A stretch of 6,919 nt of DNA from Steroidobacteraceae bacterium. Its GTDB lineage: Bacteria; Pseudomonadota; Gammaproteobacteria; Steroidobacterales; Steroidobacteraceae. The DNA lies in contig JAICKZ010000173.1 in NCBI GenBank assembly GCA_025927665.1, positions 1-6,919 on the forward strand, in the 5' to 3' direction. The translations under genes and the position numbers were made by a program. The notes below the pieces were generated by a model, which was given only the letters and a program-made list of their open reading frames with translations, did not search any database and was not told the DNA's origin. Positions 1 through 3,984 of the stretch are shown piece after piece; within the stretch, counting starts at the first letter, position 1, and each line of letters opens with the position of its first letter.

Positions 1-26
1 ATTAACGGTAGGACGCCAACGAGTGG

Positions 27-60
27 CGTGTACTGTATTCTTGTACAGTATCAGAATCAA
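27..60 (-). promoter_or_regulatory. SOS-controlled promoter reading left (probably recA)
   Basis: Two overlapping sigma-70-like readings exist on the minus strand. One has -35 TTGATT (55-60), a 17-base spacer and -10 TACAGT (32-37). The other has -35 CTGATA (49-54), a 16-base spacer and -10 TACACG (27-32), which copies the geometry of the E. coli recA promoter but with a poor -10. In both, the LexA box covers the spacer and at least part of the -10, so LexA would occlude RNA polymerase. The transcript would leave the window within about 25 bases, so its gene is not visible. A small dyad, ACGCCA-ACGAG-TGGCGT (13-29), lies at the expected transcript start. Confidence 0.6.
31..50 (-). promoter_or_regulatory. 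LexA-binding SOS box
   Basis: The 20 bases TACTGTATTCTTGTACAGTA fit the gamma/betaproteobacterial LexA operator: CTG, ten bases, CAG, with flanking TA on both sides giving perfect 7-base arms (TACTGTA / TACAGTA). The only departures from the E. coli consensus are in the central alternating TA tract. A LexA dimer bound here would block transcription until RecA-stimulated LexA self-cleavage. The plus strand to the right has no convincing gene for over 500 bases, so the controlled gene is most likely on the minus strand, left of the window. Read on the minus strand, the surroundings (TGATACTGTACAAGAATACAGTA) closely resemble the E. coli recA operator-promoter as I remember it. The match is seen directly; recA as the target is inference. 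Confidence 0.9.
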
Positions 61-371
61 TAGCTTTTGATGCTTAGTTCCTTACAAATATCACTCACGA
101 GGCCATGGCGCTGATCCAACGGTCGTGAAGCTTCTGTTCCACAAAGACGTGCCGACTTGCAATCTATGACCCCTACTCCATGACTTTGCTCGACCAAAAT
201 TTGAGCAAACAGTTATGAGCTAACCACGGCTTAACTATCGCTACTCCATTACAAAGACGCAGATACACGCCTTCAATACACAAAATCATCTGAATGGTTT
301 CCGGCAATTTTTACATGATATCCGGGACGCACGAGCCCAGTCTATAGATTATCTGTGTTAGATTACTTTTG

Positions 372-388
372 CGCGTGAGCCTCACGCG
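372..388. promoter_or_regulatory. Perfect dyad, possible operator
   Basis: CGCGTGAG, one central C, then CTCACGCG form a perfect 8-base inverted repeat. As RNA it would fold into a 7-bp GC-rich stem with a 3-base loop. No T-run follows on either strand, so it is not an ordinary intrinsic terminator. Its position about 190 bases upstream of the kinase start makes a protein-binding site plausible, but I do not recognise the regulator. Confidence 0.4.
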
Positions 389-500
389 AATATATTGTCA
401 CACTCATCGCCTGTCTATTTTGAAACAATAATCATCGTATTGCGAATGACTGTAGACCAGCACGTCTCACGATGAAATTCCAACAACAAGTAAGATGCCT

Positions 501-509
501 TGCTAAAAT
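501..509 (+). promoter_or_regulatory. Candidate extended -10 promoter for the kinase gene
   Basis: TGC-TAAAAT is a TGn extended -10 followed by a 5-of-6 match to TATAAT. No good -35 lies 16-18 bases upstream, which is tolerable for an extended -10 promoter. It would start transcription near 516 and give a leader of about 65 bases containing the hairpin at 532-552. It was chosen by eye in an AT-rich stretch, so confidence is low. Confidence 0.3.
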
Positions 510-531
510 TAAATATGAGTTGAAGCAGAAT

Positions 532-552
532 CGCGGCAAACATTTTGCTGCG
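532..552 (+). other. Leader hairpin upstream of the kinase start
   Basis: CGCGGCAAA, loop CAT, TTTGCTGCG pair over 9 positions with a single G-U pair. The hairpin ends 27 bases before the kinase ATG and has no U-run after it, so it is not a terminator. It could stabilise the mRNA or influence translation; either role is inference. Confidence 0.35.
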
Positions 553-579
553 CACCGGACCAGTACCATTTGAGAATGC

Positions 580-3129
580 ATGATGACGGCTAAGAACAAA
601 GAAGCTAATCCGCGAAGCAATAACACTGCTTTAAAGGCCATTGAGAAAGTTGCCAAAGTGCATCACAACACTGAACAGGAATTGCAAGCAAAAGACGAAC
701 GCTTACGCGCAATGTTCTCACAAGCCGCCGTCGGTATTGCAGTGGCAAATTTAAGTGGTCGCTTCATCGAAGCGAATCAAAAGTTCTGCGACATCCTTGG
801 TTATTCGGAAGAACAAATCTACCAACTCTCTTTCACTGACATCACGCATCAGGATGACTTGAAGATAACACGTGATTTGGTACAACAATTGCTGGAGGCC
901 AATACCACAAATTACGCAGTTGAAAAACGCTATGTCCGCAAAGATGGCTCAGCCATATGGAGTCACACTACCGTCACGTTATTACGCAGTGAGTCAGGAG
1001 AACCCTGCCAATTCCTGGGCATCATCGAAGACATATCTGCACGCAAACAGGCTGAAGCAGTGCAAGCGCGTCTCGCAGCAATCATTGAAGGTTCCGATGA
1101 TGCAATTGTCACCAAGACGCTTGAAGGAATCATCAGTACCTGGAATCCTGCGGCCGAACATATGTTCGGCTATACCGCTGCTGAGGCCATTGGCCAGCCT
1201 ATCGCAATGCTCATTCCCAGCGATCATATCGATGAGGAACCGGCCATCCTACAGCGGCTAAGACGTGGAGAAAAAATCAGTCATTACGAAACCATCCGTA
1301 AAACCAAGTACGGAAAGTTATTGAATATCTCACTAAGCGTTTCACCAATCAGAGATTCAAGTGGTCGCATCATCGGTGCTTCAAAAATTGCTAGAGATAT
1401 CACGAGCCAGAAATTGGCAGAACGGGCATTGCAAGACCAGACACGGATGCTGCAACTGCTTGAATCGACGGGCCGAAGCATCGGTGCGCAATTGAGTCTC
1501 GAATCAGTTATTCAAACCGTCACCGATGCCGCAACGGAATTAAGTGGCGCGCGTTTTGGTGCCTTTTTTTATAATGTCACTAATGCTAACAGTGAATCAT
1601 TTTTGCTCTACACATTATCAGGCGCATCACGCGAAACATTCGCGGATATCGGCCTGCCGCGTAATACGCCACTATTCAACGCGACATTTAGTGGTGAAGC
1701 AATTGTGCGATTAGCAGATGTCACGAAGGATCCTCGTTACGGAACCATGCCGCCTCATTACGGCATGCCCAAAGGCCATCTTCCAGTACGCAGTTATCTT
1801 GCGGTCCCGGTGATACTGCGATCGGGAGAAGTCATCGGTGGATTGTTTTTTGGTCATCCCGACACCGATGTATTTACTGAACGAGTAGAACGCATGATTG
1901 CAGGCGTGGCAGCGCAAGCGGCAATCGCAATCGATATCGCACGCTTGTACGAGGCGGCTCAACGTGAATTGGCAAATCGTGAACGCGCAGAAGCGGCCTT
2001 GCGTGAAGCTGATCGCCGCAAGGATGAGTTTATCGCCACCCTTGCACACGAACTGCGTAATCCATTGGCACCCATTCGCCAAGCTGTTTTCATTTCCAAA
2101 GCAACCACCGCAACTGAGGCACAGAAGCGTTGGAGCCATGAAATTATTACTCGACAAGTGCAGCAAATGTCATTGCTGTTGGATGATTTGTTGGATATCT
2201 CGCGCGTAACCCGTGGCATGTTCAAGTTGCGCATTCAAACGACTGCACTTCAGACCATTATCGATACGGCAATCGAAACCGCACGTTCATTTATAGAAAT
2301 AAAACATCATCGTTTGATCGTCGATGTACCAAATGAAACTGTATTAATAGCTGTTGATCCACTGCGTTTATCTCAAGTATTGGCAAATCTATTGAATAAT
2401 GCAGCGAAGTACACAGATCCAAATGGAGAAATTTATTTGCAGGCGATTGTCGATGCACAGTCAATTACGATCATTGTTTCAGACACGGGCATTGGAATTA
2501 AGTCCGAAGCCATACCGCTGATCTTCGACATGTTCTCACAAGTGAAATCCGTGCAAGATCGATCAGAAGGTGGGCTCGGCATTGGCCTTGCATTGGCTAA
2601 GGGTTTGGTGGAGATGCACAATGGAACAATTGAAGTAAGCAGTGCTGGTCTTGGGCACGGTAGTAAGTTCACTGTGCGCCTGCCGCGTCAAGCATTGCCG
2701 ATTGCTACTACCACAGTGGAACAAATAGCCACAACAGGCAGTGCCACCACGTGCAACGTACTTGTCGTCGATGATAATCGTGATGCTGCAGAAAGTTTGG
2801 CGATGCTGCTAAGACTGGAAGGCCATCAGGTGACGGTCATTCACAATGGCCGTGACGCTGTCGCTGCTTTTAAGCAAACACTGCCGGATGTCACTATTCT
2901 CGATATTGGAATGCCTGATCTTAATGGCTATGAAGTTGCGCGACAGATACGAGAAACCCATAGAGAAAAAACTTTTATTTTAGTTGCAGTCACCGGCTGG
3001 GGTCAGGCGACTGATAAAGAGCAAGCATTTGCAGCAGGTTTCGATTATCACTTTACCAAACCTGTCGAACCACAACGACTAATAGAGTTGCTAAGTTCAA
3101 ATCGAATTACCAAACACAATATGAGATAA
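580..3129 (+). CDS. PAS-PAS-GAF hybrid sensor histidine kinase with receiver domain
   Basis: A soluble two-component sensor that should autophosphorylate on His and pass phosphate to its own receiver. Order (849 residues): short polar N-terminus; PAS 1 about 41-160; PAS 2 about 166-285 (SDDAIVTKTLEG, MFGYTAAEAIG); GAF about 290-461; a helical linker; HisKA about 475-545 with phospho-acceptor His490 in LAHELRNP, where E491 and N494 supply the ExxN phosphatase motif; HATPase about 590-702 with N box NLLNNAAKY (603-611), DTGIGI (635-640) and GGLGIGL (664-670); REC about 726-840 with acidic D731/D732, phospho-acceptor D775 in LDIGMPD, T805 and K827. All catalytic residues are present. No membrane segment is seen, so it senses a cytoplasmic or diffusible signal; ligands are unknown. 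An in-frame TGA at 571 limits the start to ATG 580 or ATG 583. The weak GAG at 572-574 is spaced better for 583. No partner regulator or HPt gene is in the window, and its neighbour pncC is convergent. Confidence 0.95.
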   Translation: MMTAKNKEANPRSNNTALKAIEKVAKVHHNTEQELQAKDERLRAMFSQAAVGIAVANLSGRFIEANQKFCDILGYSEEQIYQLSFTDITHQDDLKITRDLVQQLLEANTTNYAVEKRYVRKDGSAIWSHTTVTLLRSESGEPCQFLGIIEDISARKQAEAVQARLAAIIEGSDDAIVTKTLEGIISTWNPAAEHMFGYTAAEAIGQPIAMLIPSDHIDEEPAILQRLRRGEKISHYETIRKTKYGKLLNISLSVSPIRDSSGRIIGASKIARDITSQKLAERALQDQTRMLQLLESTGRSIGAQLSLESVIQTVTDAATELSGARFGAFFYNVTNANSESFLLYTLSGASRETFADIGLPRNTPLFNATFSGEAIVRLADVTKDPRYGTMPPHYGMPKGHLPVRSYLAVPVILRSGEVIGGLFFGHPDTDVFTERVERMIAGVAAQAAIAIDIARLYEAAQRELANRERAEAALREADRRKDEFIATLAHELRNPLAPIRQAVFISKATTATEAQKRWSHEIITRQVQQMSLLLDDLLDISRVTRGMFKLRIQTTALQTIIDTAIETARSFIEIKHHRLIVDVPNETVLIAVDPLRLSQVLANLLNNAAKYTDPNGEIYLQAIVDAQSITIIVSDTGIGIKSEAIPLIFDMFSQVKSVQDRSEGGLGIGLALAKGLVEMHNGTIEVSSAGLGHGSKFTVRLPRQALPIATTTVEQIATTGSATTCNVLVVDDNRDAAESLAMLLRLEGHQVTVIHNGRDAVAAFKQTLPDVTILDIGMPDLNGYEVARQIRETHREKTFILVAVTGWGQATDKEQAFAAGFDYHFTKPVEPQRLIELLSSNRITKHNMR

Positions 3130-3209
3130 GTTATATATAACAAATAATGCAACCTACAATTGTGCTGAGTGTCTGCAATCAGCTTTGCAGTATTGAATGG
3201 CAGTAAAAA
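3130..3209. other. Convergent gap between the kinase gene and pncC
   Basis: The 80 bases between two facing stop codons contain a perfect AT-only palindrome, GTTATATATAAC (3130-3141), directly after the kinase stop. They also contain a short stem, CTGCAA-TCAGCT-TTGCAG (3173-3190), which competes with GCTGA/TCAGC (3164-3168, 3179-3183). Neither stem is followed by a T-run on either strand, so no classical intrinsic terminator is visible. The 3173-3190 stem could act as a weak bidirectional terminator or 3'-end stabiliser, or ending may depend on Rho. Confidence 0.45.
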
Positions 3210-3704
3210 TTATAATTCCAACACTCCGTGCAATGCCGCAATCACACTGCGGCGACGCACAGTCTCCCGATCACCACCGAATAACTTTAAGCGTGCATTC
3301 ACATGAACTGCTTGTCCGTGACGCCATGCCCATGCAATCCAAACAGTGCCAACAGGCTTACCGGGTTGTTCGCCATCAGGGCCTGCAATACCACTGATAG
3401 CAATCGCAACATCACCACCGAGATTATTCAACGCGCCGATGGCCATCTCGCTGACAACCGCATCGCTTACTGCGCCATGAGCAGTTAGCGTGACTTGTGA
3501 TACCCCTAATAATAGTTGTTTTAAAACGTTGCTGTAAGCGATAACACCGCCAAGATACCAACTCGAACTTCCAGGAATGTCAGTTAGCGCCTTGCCAATC
3601 CATCCACCTGTACAGGATTCTGCAGTAACAAGTTGACGTTGAGTTTGTTGCAGATGCTGACTAACTAACACTGCATGTTTGAATATATCGTTGTCATTGC
3701 TCAT
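3210..3704 (-). CDS. pncC: Nicotinamide-nucleotide amidase PncC (CinA C-terminal domain family)
   Basis: A cytoplasmic enzyme that deamidates nicotinamide mononucleotide to nicotinate mononucleotide plus ammonia, returning NMN to NAD synthesis; in bacteria much NMN comes from NAD-dependent DNA ligase. The 164 residues match the stand-alone form (E. coli PncC is about 165) and lack the N-terminal molybdopterin-binding-like domain of full CinA. Visible signatures are TAESCTGG (27-34) with the expected catalytic Ser30, GGVIAYSN (52-59) with Tyr57, the AISGIAGPDG glycine-rich motif, then KPVGTVWIAWA and a C-terminal RRRSVIAAL helix. The start fits a CCGGAA ribosome site with GGA 7 bases before the ATG. 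A promoter lies just upstream (3730-3757). The family often precedes recA; here it reads toward the SOS promoter at the left edge, but the kinase gene, oppositely oriented, separates them. Function by homology is firm; any SOS link is inference. Confidence 0.94.
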   Translation of the reverse strand: MSNDNDIFKHAVLVSQHLQQTQRQLVTAESCTGGWIGKALTDIPGSSSWYLGGVIAYSNVLKQLLLGVSQVTLTAHGAVSDAVVSEMAIGALNNLGGDVAIAISGIAGPDGEQPGKPVGTVWIAWAWRHGQAVHVNARLKLFGGDRETVRRRSVIAALHGVLEL

Positions 3705-3729
3705 AGTGGATTCCGGTAATTGGCGGCAA

Positions 3730-3757
3730 CTTATAAATACTTAGGTAAGTACCGCAA
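3730..3757 (-). promoter_or_regulatory. Candidate pncC promoter
   Basis: On the minus strand, TTGCGG (3752-3757), a 16-base spacer and TATAAG (3730-3735, 5 of 6 to TATAAT) would start transcription about 20 bases before the pncC ATG. The spacer is almost filled by the inverted repeat TACTTA-CC-TAAGTA, so a repressor bound there would block the promoter. The -35 is weak. Confidence 0.45.
3738..3751. promoter_or_regulatory. Inverted repeat inside the pncC promoter spacer
   Basis: TACTTA-GG-TAAGTA is a perfect 6-2-6 inverted repeat lying between the proposed -35 and -10 of pncC, a classic place for a repressor operator. I do not recognise the sequence as a known regulator's site. Confidence 0.4.
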
Positions 3758-3766
3758 GCATTGCAT

Positions 3767-3785
3767 CATGATTAAATGAATCATG
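3767..3785. promoter_or_regulatory. Inverted repeat upstream of pncC
   Basis: CATGATT-AAATG-AATCATG is a perfect 7-5-7 inverted repeat just upstream of the proposed pncC -35. Its centre is about 31.5 bases from that of the preceding dyad. It could be an activator or repressor site for either divergent gene; the regulator is not recognised. Confidence 0.4.
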
Positions 3786-3801
3786 CGGCATGTACAGTGG
3801 T

Positions 3802-3815
3802 CAAGCAACTGCTTG
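3802..3815. promoter_or_regulatory. Third inverted repeat in the divergent region
   Basis: CAAGCA-AC-TGCTTG is a perfect 6-2-6 inverted repeat centred about 32.5 bases from the previous one. It is a possible regulatory site, with no T-run and no recognised binding protein. Confidence 0.3.
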
Positions 3816-3968
3816 CGTATTTCTGGCATCAAGCCCAGTTAAGCAATATTTGCAAAATCAATTTGTGCCTAGACTGGCCCGGTTGCAATAACAATAACTC
3901 GAACTTCTTCAAGCCAATAGGAAGGCTCATTACTAAAAGTCTCGCACTACTACTTAGTCAAATCTTGC

Positions 3969-3974
3969 AGGAGG
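3969..3974 (+). promoter_or_regulatory. Strong ribosome binding site for the haem-protein gene
   Basis: AGGAGG, a perfect anti-16S match, ends 10 bases before ATG 3985. An in-frame TAG at 3955-3957 rules out any longer form, so this site fixes the start. Confidence 0.85.
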
Positions 3975-3984
3975 TTTGTTTATC

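Larger units (their letters stand above)
61..579. other. Long non-coding interval before the kinase gene
   Basis: No credible gene is visible on either strand. The plus-strand ATGs checked here (for example at 69, 105 and 181) reach stops within about 15 codons. The one longer minus-strand frame (432-656) overlaps the kinase start antisense and has no family features. I see no tRNA fold or gene remnant. What it does hold is listed separately: a 17-base dyad, a candidate -10 and a leader hairpin. Weak repeats are also present: TAGATTA twice (345-351, 359-365), CTACTCCAT twice (173-181, 241-249) and ACAAAGACG twice (141-149, 251-259). More than 500 bases is long for a simple intergenic gap, so an undetected small RNA or a decayed gene remains possible. 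Confidence 0.6.
3705..3984. other. Divergent regulatory region between pncC and the haem-protein gene
   Basis: These 280 bases carry the pncC promoter on the minus strand and must carry the promoter of the large gene at 3985, for which I found no convincing -35/-10 pair. Three different perfect inverted repeats lie in the pncC half (listed separately). The plus-strand frame 3776-4012 has no ribosome site or family motif, overlaps the large gene's start, and is probably not a gene. Positions 3816-3967 show nothing I can name. Confidence 0.5.

Noticed and set aside
141..259. Repeated 9-mers ACAAAGACG and CTACTCCAT as a repeat element
   Set aside because: The two pairs have different spacings and flanks with no shared larger unit, so they do not form a repeat or array.
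432..656. Minus-strand frame of 74 codons overlapping the kinase start
   Set aside because: Antisense to a well-supported gene, with no recognisable domain; the overlap with kinase codons explains the lack of stops.
1450..1965. GAF domain as a phytochrome-type bilin-binding domain
   Set aside because: The GAF motif resembles the common non-chromophore type, I see no cysteine in a bilin-attachment context, and no phytochrome PHY domain follows.
1711..2234. Long antisense frames within the kinase gene
   Set aside because: They oppose conserved GAF and HisKA coding sequence and show no protein family features.
3173..3190. CTGCAA/TTGCAG stem as an intrinsic terminator
   Set aside because: Six-base stem without a following T-run on either strand; kept only as a weak possibility in the convergent gap.
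3782..3797. Possible second LexA box (TGTACAGT near 3791-3798)
   Set aside because: Only the CAG half is present; the base triplet ten positions before it is CAT rather than CTG, so the dyad is broken.
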